A stretch of DNA of 64,000 bases, taken from the NCBI RefSeq assembly GCF_017299535.1, contig NZ_CP071238.1:4154001-4218000 (forward strand). Direction: 5' to 3'. This stretch comes from Serratia marcescens subsp. marcescens ATCC 13880. GTDB taxonomy: Bacteria > Pseudomonadota > Gammaproteobacteria > Enterobacterales > Enterobacteriaceae. The notes beneath the pieces were generated by a model. It was not told where the DNA came from and did not search any database. It saw only the letters and a program-made list of their open reading frames with translations. Of this stretch, positions 9,301-17,760 are shown piece after piece. The translations under genes and the position numbers were made by a program. Position 1 is the stretch's first letter. Each line of letters opens with the position of its first letter.

Positions 9301-9995
9301 GGCTGGCGGCTCACGCTGTAGCCCAATCCGCGGTGGGTGTGGATCGGCGGCTCAGCGGGATCCACCGCACGCAGCTTGGCGCGCAGGGTTTTGATGTGGG
9401 TATCGACGGTGCGATCCAGGCTTTCTTCCGCCTGCGCCCAAACGCTTTCCATCAGTTGCTGCCGCGAGAACACCCGTCCAGGCGCCAACAACAGCGTCTT
9501 CAGCAGCAGGTATTCGTAACGGGTCAGCGGCAGCGGCCGCTGATGGTAGGAGATGGTGGCCGCGTCTTCGTCGAGGGCGAAAGCGCCGAAATGGTAGCAC
9601 GCGTTCTGTTGCAGGCGCTGCTGCTTATGCAGGCGGCGCAAAATGGTGCGCACCCGGGCGCTGACCTCGCGAGGGGAGAACGGCTTGGCGACATAGTCGT
9701 CGGCGCCGATCTCCAGCCCGATCAGGCGATCCACTTCATCACTGCGGGCGGTAAGAAACAGAATCGGCAGGTCGGCCGCCTGAGCCAGCAGGCGGCGACA
9801 CAATTCAAAGCCGTTGATATCCGGCAAACCGACATCGAGGATAGCGAGCGCTGGCGCGCCTTCTTGCGCCAGCGCCTGCAACGCCGGCTCCGCGCGTTCG
9901 AACCAGCGGACTTCGAAGCCTTCGCTCTCCAGCGTGTAAACCAGCGTATCGGCAATGCTGGGTTCATCCTCCACCAACCAGAGTACGGGTTTCAT
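9297..9995 (-). CDS. creB: Response regulator CreB
   Basis: OmpR/PhoB-family regulator, 232 aa. The receiver domain has the acidic pair at Glu9-Asp10, phospho-acceptor Asp54 (AILDVGLPD) and Lys104 (AKPFSPREV). The winged-helix domain ends THRGLGYSV. It is nearly collinear with E. coli CreB. The start overlaps the ygfX stop (TGATG), so creB appears to be read from the sdhE-ygfX transcript. In E. coli creBCD lies elsewhere, behind creA; no creA is present here. Confidence 0.95.
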   Translation of the reverse strand: MKPVLWLVEDEPSIADTLVYTLESEGFEVRWFERAEPALQALAQEGAPALAILDVGLPDINGFELCRRLLAQAADLPILFLTARSDEVDRLIGLEIGADDYVAKPFSPREVSARVRTILRRLHKQQRLQQNACYHFGAFALDEDAATISYHQRPLPLTRYEYLLLKTLLLAPGRVFSRQQLMESVWAQAEESLDRTVDTHIKTLRAKLRAVDPAEPPIHTHRGLGYSVSRQP

Positions 9996-10417
9996 CAGGG
10001 TTCCTCGCCGTTACCCGCCGGCGGATGCAGCAACAGCTGCCGCAGGTGGCGCCACTCCTCTTTGCTCATGCAGTCGGAAGCCAGCCACAGCCGGCGGCGC
10101 TTTTTGCCCTCCATCGGCTGCAGCGTCAACAGCATGCCGTAACCCGGCATCCACGGTTTTTTCGCCAGCCGCCACTCGCGGCCGTGCCAGCTGAAACGCC
10201 TGTCCGCCAGCAGCCGCAGCTCACCCTGCACCGCGGCGATGCGCTTCTGGCTGCGAATGCACTGAAACACCACCAGCGTCAGCAGCACCAGCCAGAGCGG
10301 GCCAAAGCCCTCCGGCCAGGGCGAAATCAGGATCAGCAGGATCAGAACGCCGTGGGTCAACAGTGAAAACAGCTGGGTGCGCCAGGAAATGCGGATATCA
10401 CATCGCCACTGGGCCAC
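9995..10417 (-). CDS. ygfX: YgfX/CptA membrane protein partnering SdhE
   Basis: Small inner-membrane protein of 140 aa (E. coli 135). Two hydrophobic helices at about 15-50 are followed by a soluble region rich in Arg and Trp. YgfX has been described in Serratia as interacting with SdhE, and in E. coli as the toxin partner (CptA) of a proposed type IV pair. The start is GTG 10417, 20 bases inside sdhE, matching the E. coli overlap, and its stop shares one base with the creB start. Confidence 0.93.
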   Translation of the reverse strand: MAQWRCDIRISWRTQLFSLLTHGVLILLILISPWPEGFGPLWLVLLTLVVFQCIRSQKRIAAVQGELRLLADRRFSWHGREWRLAKKPWMPGYGMLLTLQPMEGKKRRRLWLASDCMSKEEWRHLRQLLLHPPAGNGEEP

Positions 10418-10664
10418 GGTCTTTATTTCGCGTTTGGATCAGGGTCACCATTCTCTGCAGCTCGCCATCCTGCGGCGCGCCATGATTCATCAGCCAGTTG
10501 AACAAATCGGGATCGTCACACTCCAGCAGGCGGATAAACAGCGCCTTGTCCGCGTCATTCAGGCTGTCGTATTCGTATTCGAAGAACGGCATGATGGAGA
10601 TGTCCAGCTCGCGCATGCCACGACGGCAAGCCCAGTGAATACGTGCTTTGTTGTTAATATCCAT
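10398..10664 (-). CDS. sdhE: FAD assembly factor SdhE
   Basis: Flavinylation factor for the succinate dehydrogenase and fumarate reductase flavoproteins, 88 aa like E. coli SdhE. The essential RGxxE motif is RGMRE at residues 15-19 and the conserved LFNWLMNHG is present. ATG 10664 was chosen by homology; an in-frame GTG at 10679 would add five residues but overlaps the only AGAGG. First gene of sdhE-ygfX-creB-creC, divergent from ygfZ. Confidence 0.95.
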   Translation of the reverse strand: MDINNKARIHWACRRGMRELDISIMPFFEYEYDSLNDADKALFIRLLECDDPDLFNWLMNHGAPQDGELQRMVTLIQTRNKDRGPVAM

Positions 10665-10984
10665 GTTGTTATGACTCACCTCTTTTCAGCGCGGCAGCGC
10701 CAGCGCAGGGTTCAAATGACACACTGTATGGCAACGCCGTCGCAATATAATTCCATCAGCCGGGGATCTGTCTGCAAGGGTGCCCTGGCCGCAAGCCTAT
10801 AGAGTAACAATTTGACATACACGCCGGGAAGGCGCTTTGCTGCGGAAAACGCAATAAAGCGCAAAATGCCAAAAAAAGCGCACCCCGGCGCCACGGCGCG
10901 AATAACAGTTTGCAAAGCCCGCCGCCTCTTTTACCATGGGCTCAATACCCTTCAGGTAAGCTAAACGTTGAGCAGGAACTTACT
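10665..10984. other. Divergent promoter region between sdhE and ygfZ
   Basis: About 320 bases with no convincing gene. It must carry the promoters of both the sdhE-cre operon (leftward) and ygfZ (rightward), but no pair of good -35 and -10 boxes could be placed. AGGA seven bases before ATG 10985 serves ygfZ. Confidence 0.5.
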
Positions 10985-11977
10985 ATGGCGCATAACATTC
11001 CATTCCCACCCCGTCAGCCCTCCGCTTCCACCCATCTTCCCCTGACGCTGATCTCGCTGGAAGATTGGGCGCTGGTGACGCTGAACGGGCCGGACACGGT
11101 GAAATATCTCCAGGGCCAGGTGACGGCGGACATCGACGCGCTGTCGGCCGATCAACACGTGCTGTGCGCCCACTGCGACGCCAAGGGCAAAATGTGGAGC
11201 AACCTGCGTCTGTTCCACCGAGGCGAAGGCTTCGCCTATCTGGAACGCCGCAGCGTGCTGGACAGCCAACTGGCGGAAATCAAAAAATACGCGGTGTTCT
11301 CCAAAGTCACTATCGCCGCCGATAATGACGTGGTATTGCTGGGCGTCGCCGGTTTCCAGGCGCGCGCCGCGCTGACGGGCCTGTTCGCCACATTGCCGGA
11401 CGCCGAGCACCCGGTGGTGCAGGACGGCGAGACCACGATTCTGCACTTCGCTGCGCCGGCGGAACGTTTTCTGCTGGTGACCCGCCCCGCCGTAGCCGAA
11501 CAGCTGATCGGCAAATTGCATGACCAGGCGGAACTGAATGACAGCAGCCAATGGCTGGCGCTGGAGATCGAAGCCGGTTATCCGGTTATCGACGCCGCCA
11601 ACAGCGCGCAGCTGATCCCGCAGGCCACCAACCTGCAGGCGCTGGAAGGCATCAGCTTCAGCAAGGGTTGCTATACCGGTCAGGAGATGGTGGCGCGCGC
11701 CAAATTCCGCGGCGCCAACAAGCGGGCGCTCTACTGGCTGGAAGGTAAAGCGGCCCGCGCCCCGCAGGCGGCGGAGGATCTGGAGCTGCAGTTGGGGGAA
11801 AACTGGCGCCGCACCGGCACCGTACTGGCGTCGAGTCAGTTGGCCGACGGCACGCTGTGGGTACAGGTGGTGATGAACAACGATCTGGATGCCGACAGCA
11901 AGCTGCGGGTGCGCGATGATGCCGCCAGCCAGCTGGCGATCAAACCGTTGCCCTACTCGCTGGCCGAAGAGAAATAA
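10985..11977 (+). CDS. ygfZ: tRNA-modifying, folate-binding Fe-S protein YgfZ
   Basis: Folate-dependent protein of the GcvT-like fold needed for full activity of certain Fe-S enzymes such as MiaB. It has 330 aa; the signature [12 protein letters not shown] places the functional cysteine at residue 229 (E. coli Cys228). ATG 10985 is preferred over an in-frame ATG 75 bases upstream because of homology ([12 protein letters not shown] against MAFTPFPPRQP) and a good AGGA. It is divergent from sdhE, as in E. coli. Confidence 0.96.
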   Translation: MAHNIPFPPRQPSASTHLPLTLISLEDWALVTLNGPDTVKYLQGQVTADIDALSADQHVLCAHCDAKGKMWSNLRLFHRGEGFAYLERRSVLDSQLAEIKKYAVFSKVTIAADNDVVLLGVAGFQARAALTGLFATLPDAEHPVVQDGETTILHFAAPAERFLLVTRPAVAEQLIGKLHDQAELNDSSQWLALEIEAGYPVIDAANSAQLIPQATNLQALEGISFSKGCYTGQEMVARAKFRGANKRALYWLEGKAARAPQAAEDLELQLGENWRRTGTVLASSQLADGTLWVQVVMNNDLDADSKLRVRDDAASQLAIKPLPYSLAEEK

Positions 11978-11983
11978 TCCGTC

Positions 11984-12008
11984 GGCCGCAGGCCCCCTGC
12001 CTGCGGCC
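11984..12008 (+). terminator. Hairpin terminator between ygfZ and a convergent gene
   Basis: Nine-base-pair perfect stem GGCCGCAGG / CCTGCGGCC with a seven-base loop, directly after the ygfZ stop. The following tract is only ATCTTC, so it is a weak intrinsic terminator; it may work for both convergent genes. Confidence 0.55.
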
Positions 12009-12015
12009 ATCTTCG

Positions 12016-12513
12016 TTACTCGTCCAATTCCCCGTCGCGCTGCACCAGATAAATCAGCACCAGAATGATGGTGACGAAGAAGCGAAACGCGCTCGGCACG
12101 CCGTTCCATTGCGGCGACATCCACATGCCGAACCACTCGCCCCCAATCGACATAAAACCGACTTGCCAGGTAAGGAAGCCCAGCGTCAGCCCCGCTACCG
12201 CCCATTTTTTTCGGCCGTTGAAAGCTTTGGCGGGCAGTTTCAGGCCGCCCAGCAGGCGCAGGCCGCCAATCCAGCACAGCAGCGCGGTCAGGCTCTCCAG
12301 CGCAATGATGAAAATATAACCGGCGTGATGCAGCCACGGCGTCTGTATCGAGCGGTAGCCGATGGTGGCGTCGGGGAAAATCGTGTCCATCATAAAGACG
12401 TGGCGCACGAAGGCGAAGTTGGAGCCGTAGTCGGTGAGATTACCGAAGGCCACCAGCGAAGCGAACAAGGCGATAGCGCAGACCAGCAGCGCTTTGGATA
12501 AGCGAACGATCAT
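12016..12513 (-). CDS. DUF2165-family small integral membrane protein
   Basis: 165-aa protein with four predicted membrane helices (about 5-24, 60-88, 102-124 and 142-158). The pattern, including NLTDYGSNFAFVRHVFMMD between helices 1 and 2 and WQVGFMSIGGEWFGMW near helix 3, is typical of DUF2165 (PF09933), whose function is unknown. ATG 12513 follows AGGA at a ten-base distance. It stands alone between ygfZ and trhA and is not part of the E. coli K-12 order at this place, so it is probably an accessory gene. Confidence 0.8.
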   Translation of the reverse strand: MIVRLSKALLVCAIALFASLVAFGNLTDYGSNFAFVRHVFMMDTIFPDATIGYRSIQTPWLHHAGYIFIIALESLTALLCWIGGLRLLGGLKLPAKAFNGRKKWAVAGLTLGFLTWQVGFMSIGGEWFGMWMSPQWNGVPSAFRFFVTIILVLIYLVQRDGELDE

Positions 12514-12600
12514 CTTGGTGAGTCCTGAACAGAGGTTAAAGAAACGGTATGCGGGCTCAGAAATGAAGGAACGGGCTTGCTGGATACCCGAAAGAAGCAA

Positions 12601-12629
12601 GCGCCTCTTTTTTAAAACAAAAGAGGCGC
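12601..12629 (-). terminator. Terminator of trhA
   Basis: Eleven-base-pair stem GCGCCTCTTTT / AAAAGAGGCGC with a seven-base loop, about 35 bases after the trhA stop. Because the stem itself ends in T/A runs it can act in either direction, but only trhA reads towards it. Confidence 0.65.
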
Positions 12630-12663
12630 CTGTTCAATACGCATTCAGATGTAGCGGCAGCGC

Positions 12664-13338
12664 TTAGACGTACAGGTAGATCGCCATGAAGTGGCAGGCG
12701 CTGCCGCCGAGCACGAAGGCGTGCCAGATGGCGTGGCCAAAGCGAATGCGCTTGGAGGCGTAGAAAATCACGCCCAGGGTATAGACCACCCCGCCGATCG
12801 CCAGCAGCGTGACGCCGCCGGCCTCCAGCCGCGTAACCAGCTGATAAATCACGATCAGCGACAGCCAGCCCATCGTCAGATAGGTCACCAGCGACAGGGC
12901 TTCAAAACGGTGGGCGAAGGCCAGCTTGAACAGCACGCCGAGCAGCGCCAACCCCCAGATTACCGCCATCAGGCCCTTCGCCAGCGGCGAATCCAGCCCT
13001 ACCAGCAAGAACGGGGTGTAAGTGCCGGCGATCAGGAGATAAATGGCGCAGTGGTCAAATTTTTTCAGCCAATGCTTGGCCTTTTGATGCGGAATCGCAT
13101 GGTACAGCGTAGAAGCGAGAAACAGCAGGATCATGCTGCCGCCGTACAGGCTGTAACTGGTGATGGCCGTCGCATCGGCGCCGGTATTCACCGCCTGCAC
13201 CAACAGCAATACCAGGCCGACGATGCCGAACACCAGCCCGATGCCGTGGCTGATGCTGTTGGCGATCTCTTCCGCCCACGGATAAGCCGCGGCGACAATC
13301 TTATTGCTCCCGGCTTTCACTACGTCCGTTTTCCCCAT
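12664..13338 (-). CDS. trhA: Hemolysin III / PAQR-family membrane protein TrhA (YqfA)
   Basis: Seven-helix PAQR-family inner-membrane protein, 224 aa, involved in membrane energetics and lipid homeostasis in E. coli. Conserved polar motifs in the helices are visible: [31 protein letters not shown], and [11 protein letters not shown] with a terminal CHF. ATG 13338 is chosen because GAGGGG lies nine bases before it; TTG 13347 is the alternative. Its E. coli neighbours are ygfZ on one side and bglA-ygfF-gcvP on the other. Confidence 0.92.
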   Translation of the reverse strand: MGKTDVVKAGSNKIVAAAYPWAEEIANSISHGIGLVFGIVGLVLLLVQAVNTGADATAITSYSLYGGSMILLFLASTLYHAIPHQKAKHWLKKFDHCAIYLLIAGTYTPFLLVGLDSPLAKGLMAVIWGLALLGVLFKLAFAHRFEALSLVTYLTMGWLSLIVIYQLVTRLEAGGVTLLAIGGVVYTLGVIFYASKRIRFGHAIWHAFVLGGSACHFMAIYLYV

Positions 13339-13412
13339 AACGCGCAACCCCTCAAAATGCCCTGCTTTGTGCGAAATTAACGCAAAGCAGCTTAACTGAG
13401 AATAATTCCAGT

Positions 13413-13424
13413 GTACACGTGTAC
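13413..13424. promoter_or_regulatory. Perfect 12-bp palindrome in a divergent promoter region
   Basis: GTACACGTGTAC, a perfect inverted repeat between trhA (leftward) and the HD-domain gene (rightward). Size and position suit a dimeric repressor operator, but no regulator is assigned. Confidence 0.35.
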
Positions 13425-13521
13425 GCTAAAATAAAAATGTGAACGCGTGTAACCATCGAAATCCCCCGCCCGGTGGTCTACAATCGTCAGGCTTCAACCC
13501 ACCCACCTTGAGGTTTACACC

Positions 13522-14130
13522 ATGTCATCCGCTGTACCCGCGTTAGATTTCGGTTCAATGACCCAGACCATCCAGTTCCTGATGGAAATCGATAAGTTGA
13601 AAGGCGTACAACGCCGCACCAAGGTGCTGGGCACCCAGCGCCAGGAAAACTCCGCCGAACACAGCTGGCACTTCGCCATCGCCGCCATGAGCCTGGCCCC
13701 GTACGCCGGTGATGACGTAGACATTCAGCGCGTGATCCAGATGGCGCTGCTGCATGACATCGTGGAAATCGACGCCGGCGACGTGCTGGTCTACGATCTG
13801 GCGGCCCGCGCGGCGATCCACGATCAGGAAGTAGCGGCGGCGCGCCGTCTGTTCGGCATGTTGCCGGAGGCTCAGCGCGAGTATTTCACCGCTTTATGGC
13901 AGGAATATGAAGACGGCGAAAGCGCCGATGCGCGCTTCGCCTTGCTGCTGGATCGCACCATGCCGATGCTGATGAATCTGCACAATGAAGGCCAGAGCTG
14001 GGTGGAAAACGGCATCAGCCTGGAGCAGGTGCTGGCGCGCAATGCGTCTATCGCCGACGTACACCCCGAGCTGTGGCACCATATGGAGCAACATCTGCGG
14101 GACGCGCAGCGCAAAGGCTGGTTGAAGTAA
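13522..14130 (+). CDS. HD-domain phosphohydrolase (YfbR/HDDC2-like)
   Basis: 202-aa HD-superfamily protein (HD_3 type). The metal ligands are in order: EHSWHFA, LLHDIVEIDAGD and a distal Asp in LLLDRTMP. This set is shared by 5'-deoxynucleotidase YfbR and human HDDC2, so a nucleoside 5'-monophosphate phosphatase activity is likely. GAGG lies eight bases before the ATG. It is a single-gene unit ended by a hairpin. It does not match YfbR closely enough for that symbol. Confidence 0.8.
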   Translation: MSSAVPALDFGSMTQTIQFLMEIDKLKGVQRRTKVLGTQRQENSAEHSWHFAIAAMSLAPYAGDDVDIQRVIQMALLHDIVEIDAGDVLVYDLAARAAIHDQEVAAARRLFGMLPEAQREYFTALWQEYEDGESADARFALLLDRTMPMLMNLHNEGQSWVENGISLEQVLARNASIADVHPELWHHMEQHLRDAQRKGWLK

Positions 14131-14136
14131 GGGAAC

Positions 14137-14164
14137 CGGGCTGCCGCTTCTTGGTCGCAGCCCG
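14137..14164. terminator. Hairpin between convergent HD gene and sugar operon
   Basis: Eight-base-pair stem CGGGCTGC / GCAGCCCG with a 12-base loop, seven bases after the HD gene stop and seven bases from the stop of the PfkB kinase. There is no strong T run; it probably acts on both converging transcripts. Confidence 0.5.
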
Positions 14165-14170
14165 TCTTCG

Positions 14171-15097
14171 TCACGCGAACGCCTGCTGGCGTTCCAACGC
14201 CTCCTCATAGCTCGGCATCGACCCCGCCGCCCCGGCCCGTTCCACGCAGACCGCCGCGTAGGCGGCGGCGAAGCGCACCGCATCGGCTAACGGCACCTGA
14301 TTCGCCAGCTGCGCCGCCAGGGCGCCGTTAAACGCATCCCCCGCGCCGGTGGTGTCTTTCGGCTGCGCCGGAAACGCCGGGATCAGCTCACTGTGTTCCC
14401 CATCCGAGAACAACGCCCCCTGCGTGCCCAAGGTCACGATCAGCAAACGAATGCCCTTGGCGTGCAGCACCTGCGCCGCCTGGCGCGCCGAAGCCACATC
14501 CCGTACCGGCACGCCGGTCAGCAACGTGCATTCGGTGGCGTTGGGCGTCAGCAGATCGACCTGCGCCAACAGGCTGTCCGGCACCGGTTGAAACGGCGCC
14601 GGGTTGAGAATGATGAACGTCCGCGCCTCGCGGGCGATGGCGATCACTTGTTCGATCGCCGGCAAGTTGTTCTCCAGTTGGGTCAACAGAATATCTGCCG
14701 CGGCGATCGCCGGGCGGCACTGGCGCACCTCGTCCTCGCTGACCGTCAGGTTGGCGCCGGGATCGACGGCGATCATGTTCTCCGCATCCTCGCCGGCAAC
14801 GTAGATAAGCGCATTGCCGGTCGGGCAATCGCCGGTCGAGAACAGCGTCACCGCATCGAAACCGGCCGCGGCGAGATGGCGCCGGGCGAAGGTGCCGAAG
14901 TCGTCGCGCCCCACCTTGCCGATATAATGTACCCGCGCCCCGGCGCGCAGGGCGGCGGTGGCCTGGTTGGCGCCCTTGCCGCCCGCGCCCATCATGCTGT
15001 TACGGGCGATCAGCGATTCGCCGGGCTGCGGAAACCGCGCCATGCCGGCGACGATATCCAGGTTAAACGAACCGAACACGCAAACTTTGCCTTTCAT
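14171..15097 (-). CDS. PfkB-family carbohydrate kinase (ribokinase-like)
   Basis: 308-aa PfkB/ribokinase-type sugar kinase. The N-terminal signature GAGGKGANQATAA (about 37-49) and the C-terminal catalytic signature DTTGAGDAFNGALA with the base Asp are intact, as is the NPAPF stretch. The sugar is not known; ribokinase, fructokinase and allulose kinases share this fold. It is the last gene of the eight-gene operon and overlaps the ROK kinase stop by four bases, so two kinases of unrelated folds are made together. Confidence 0.88.
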   Translation of the reverse strand: MKGKVCVFGSFNLDIVAGMARFPQPGESLIARNSMMGAGGKGANQATAALRAGARVHYIGKVGRDDFGTFARRHLAAAGFDAVTLFSTGDCPTGNALIYVAGEDAENMIAVDPGANLTVSEDEVRQCRPAIAAADILLTQLENNLPAIEQVIAIAREARTFIILNPAPFQPVPDSLLAQVDLLTPNATECTLLTGVPVRDVASARQAAQVLHAKGIRLLIVTLGTQGALFSDGEHSELIPAFPAQPKDTTGAGDAFNGALAAQLANQVPLADAVRFAAAYAAVCVERAGAAGSMPSYEEALERQQAFA

Positions 15098-16002
15098 TGC
15101 TGGTACTCCCTGCTTAATTGGAAGTGGCGCCGTGCGGCCAGACAGGCGCCTTTGCTGCCGGTTTCATCGGTCAGGCGGCTGATGGAGATCGCCAGCCCCT
15201 GTGCCGGCTGCGGCCCGCGCAGATGACGGCGGATCTCTTGCTCCAGCCGCGCCAACGGAAAACCGCGCATGGCGATCACACCGCCGCCCAGGATCAGCCG
15301 TTGGGGGTCGATCACATTCATTTCGATGGCGATGGTCTGCGCCAATCGTTCGACGAAACGCTGCAAATCCGGATGATCGCTATGGCGCTCGAACAGCCGG
15401 TCGAACGGCGTTTGCGCCGCGTTGGCGCGCGCCCAGCCGGTCAGCCAATGGCCGGAGGTCAAACTCTCGACGCAGCCCCGTTTGCCGCACCGGCACTCGC
15501 CCAGATGGCCCGGCCAGGGAATGTGCCCCAACTCGCCGGCGGCGCCGTGCGCCCCGTGGTAAAAGTCGCCGTTAAGCCACAGGCTGTTGCCCATGCCGGT
15601 GCCCAGATACAGCCCCACCGCCACCTGCGGCAACGCCGGCAACTGCTGCAAATCCCACCACAGCAGATGGTTGACGTCCTTGTCCATTCGCACCGGCAGC
15701 GCCAGCAAATCGGCCAACAGCGCCGCCACCGGCTGGGCGTCCAGCGCCGGGATAAACGGCAGTGACAGCACCCGCGAGCGATCGCGGCTGAGGATCCCCG
15801 GCAACCCCAGCATCACCTGCGCCACCTGACGATCCTGGCTATGCCCGGCGATCAGGCGGCCCAGCGCCGCCAGCGGATCGGCCTGCTGCGCCCAGTCGGC
15901 GGTCGCTATCTTGCGGTACCCGCTGAACTCGCCGTCATCATTCATCAACAACAGGCGGGTATTGGTGCCGCCGACGTCAACGCCAAGAAAATGCCGCATC
16001 AT
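15094..16002 (-). CDS. alsK: ROK-family sugar kinase, AlsK-like
   Basis: 302-aa ROK kinase. The phosphate loop DVGGTNTR (9-16), the AGELGHIPW motif and the zinc-binding CRCGKRGCVES are clear. AYLGTGMG-type and LILGGGVI stretches align with E. coli D-allose kinase AlsK better than with glucokinase or NagK. With AlsE next to it, phosphorylation of D-allose or D-allulose is the likely job; the symbol is by similarity, not proof. Ten bases after alsE. Confidence 0.75.
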   Translation of the reverse strand: MMRHFLGVDVGGTNTRLLLMNDDGEFSGYRKIATADWAQQADPLAALGRLIAGHSQDRQVAQVMLGLPGILSRDRSRVLSLPFIPALDAQPVAALLADLLALPVRMDKDVNHLLWWDLQQLPALPQVAVGLYLGTGMGNSLWLNGDFYHGAHGAAGELGHIPWPGHLGECRCGKRGCVESLTSGHWLTGWARANAAQTPFDRLFERHSDHPDLQRFVERLAQTIAIEMNVIDPQRLILGGGVIAMRGFPLARLEQEIRRHLRGPQPAQGLAISISRLTDETGSKGACLAARRHFQLSREYQQ

Positions 16003-16012
16003 GTCCCCCGCC

Positions 16013-16684
16013 TCAGGCCGCCTGCCGCATTTGATCCAGCATTTTTTCCCATGCCGTCTCCAGATCCGGATCGAGGTTGAACAACCCGGAGCTGCCGACG
16101 ATCAACACCTCCGCGCCGGCGCCCATCAGATCGCGGTAGGTCCGCTGATTGCAGGATCCGTCGATCTCGATCAGATAACGCAGATTTTGCTGGCGTTTCA
16201 GATCGCGCAACTGGCGGATCTTTTCCAGCATTTCGGGAATGAACGGCTGCCCGGCATAGCCCGGATCGACGGTCATGACGGTGACCTTGTCCAGCAGGTG
16301 AAGGTAGTGGCGAATAAACTCCACCGGCGTGGCCGGGTTCAGCACCACCCCCACTTTTTTGCCCAGCGCGCGGATTTGATTGATCACCCGAAACGCGTCG
16401 CGGTTGATGGTTTCGGCGTGCGGGCAGATAAAATCCGCCCCGGCGCGGGCGATCGGGTCGATGAAATCGGTCGGGTTCTCCACCATCAAATGCACATCCA
16501 GCAACAACGAGGTGTGCGGGCGGATCTGTTCGATAAAGAACGGCGACAGCGTGATGTTTTTAACGTAGTGCCCGTCCATGATGTCGATATGCAGCATATC
16601 GGCGCGGCGATTCAGCACCGCCAATTGCTGGCGGATATCCATCAGGTTCATGCACATCAGTGAAGGTGAAATCTGGTATTTCAT
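16013..16684 (-). CDS. alsE: D-allulose-6-phosphate 3-epimerase
   Basis: Ribulose-phosphate 3-epimerase-family TIM barrel, 223 aa. Hallmarks are ISPSLMCMN, HIDIMDGHYV (metal His and Asp), VHLMVENP, VMTVDPGYAGQPF (catalytic Asp) and EIDGSCNQ; GSSGLFN closes the phosphate site. The SLMCM, DGSCNQ and GLFN residues mark AlsE rather than Rpe. It converts D-allulose 6-phosphate to fructose 6-phosphate. ATG 16684 has AGGA eight bases upstream; an in-frame start at 16702 is less likely. Confidence 0.88.
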   Translation of the reverse strand: MKYQISPSLMCMNLMDIRQQLAVLNRRADMLHIDIMDGHYVKNITLSPFFIEQIRPHTSLLLDVHLMVENPTDFIDPIARAGADFICPHAETINRDAFRVINQIRALGKKVGVVLNPATPVEFIRHYLHLLDKVTVMTVDPGYAGQPFIPEMLEKIRQLRDLKRQQNLRYLIEIDGSCNQRTYRDLMGAGAEVLIVGSSGLFNLDPDLETAWEKMLDQMRQAA

Positions 16685-16715
16685 TAGCGTTATCCTGCGC
16701 AAAAGGGAAAAGGGA

Positions 16716-17750
16716 TCAGTGGCCCGCCGCGGTTCTGGCCTGGGCCGCGCTGCGGCGCATCGCCCGCCGCTGCCGATAGCGATGCCGGAAAAACTTCATC
16801 GCCAGCACCGCGATCAGCACCGCGCCCCACATCGCCAGACTGAAATGCGGGCTGACGTTCATCAGGTTCAAACCGGTCGCGATCACCTGCAGCACGATCA
16901 GCGCCAGCACCACGCCGCTGACCCGGCCAAAACCGCCGAACGGATCGGTGCCGCCCAGAATGATCGCCAGCACCGTGAGCAGCAGGTAGGAGTCGCCGTA
17001 GCCCATGCGCGCCGAGTTGAAGCGCGCCATCATCACCAGCCCGGCAATGACGCACAGCAGGCTGGAGAGGGTGTAAATGGCGATCAGCACCCGATGGGTA
17101 TTCACGCCGCTGAAATGGGTGGCGTTGATGTTGCTGCCGCTCATGTAGATGCATTTGCCGAGCCGGGTTTTCTGCAAGAACAGCGCCAGCAAGGCGGCGA
17201 CCGCCAGGAAGATCCACAGCGGTACCGGCACGCCCAGCACGCGCTCTGCGCCGATAAACCGCACGATCTCCGGCATGCCGCTCAGGGCCGCGCCGCGCGT
17301 CAGGTAGATGCCGATGCCGTTGACCATGGTCATGGTGGCCAGCGTCACCAGAATCGGATGCGCGCCGACGTAGGCAACCAATGCGCCGGTCGCCGCGCCG
17401 ATAAGCCCGGCCAACAGCATCGCCGCCGCCAGCGCCAACGCCAGCCACAGCGCCTGTAAACCCAGCCCGGCATCCGCCGGCAGGTAGCTGATGAACAGCC
17501 AGGCCATCAGCAGGCTGGTCAGGTTGGCGCTGGCGATAATGCACAGGTTCAGGCCGCCGCTGAGGATCGGAATGAACATCGCCAACGTCAGCAGGCCCAG
17601 CTCCGGCAGCTGGAAGGCCACGCTGGTGAAGGTGGCGCCGCTTAAGAAGCGCCCCGGCATCAGCAGGCTAAAGGCCAGCACCACCGCCAGCAGCAATGCC
17701 AGCAGACCGACGGCGCCCCCGTCCGGACGAAATTTCAGGTTGTTGCCCAT
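16716..17750 (-). CDS. ABC sugar transporter permease 2 (RbsC/AlsC family)
   Basis: 344-aa inner-membrane permease of the CUT2 (ribose-type) class with about nine to ten hydrophobic helices. The family signature ILGGTDPFGGFGRVSGVVLALI, shortened here to its GGTDPFGG core, is near residue 250. It follows a second, different permease after ten bases, so the importer is probably a heterodimeric channel, unlike E. coli RbsC or AlsC, which act alone. C-terminal region is Arg-rich. Substrate is inferred to be the same sugar as for the neighbouring enzymes. Confidence 0.88.
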   Translation of the reverse strand: MGNNLKFRPDGGAVGLLALLLAVVLAFSLLMPGRFLSGATFTSVAFQLPELGLLTLAMFIPILSGGLNLCIIASANLTSLLMAWLFISYLPADAGLGLQALWLALALAAAMLLAGLIGAATGALVAYVGAHPILVTLATMTMVNGIGIYLTRGAALSGMPEIVRFIGAERVLGVPVPLWIFLAVAALLALFLQKTRLGKCIYMSGSNINATHFSGVNTHRVLIAIYTLSSLLCVIAGLVMMARFNSARMGYGDSYLLLTVLAIILGGTDPFGGFGRVSGVVLALIVLQVIATGLNLMNVSPHFSLAMWGAVLIAVLAMKFFRHRYRQRRAMRRSAAQARTAAGH

Positions 17751-17760
17751 CAGGCGCTCC

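Noticed and set aside
9995..10664. sdhE-ygfX as a toxin-antitoxin pair in the strict sense
   Set aside because: CptBA was proposed as a type IV pair in E. coli, but work in Serratia supports a flavinylation role for SdhE, and overlap with cre genes does not look like a mobile addiction module.
10812..10817. TTGACA as the -35 of ygfZ
   Set aside because: No acceptable -10 hexamer lies 16-18 bases downstream.
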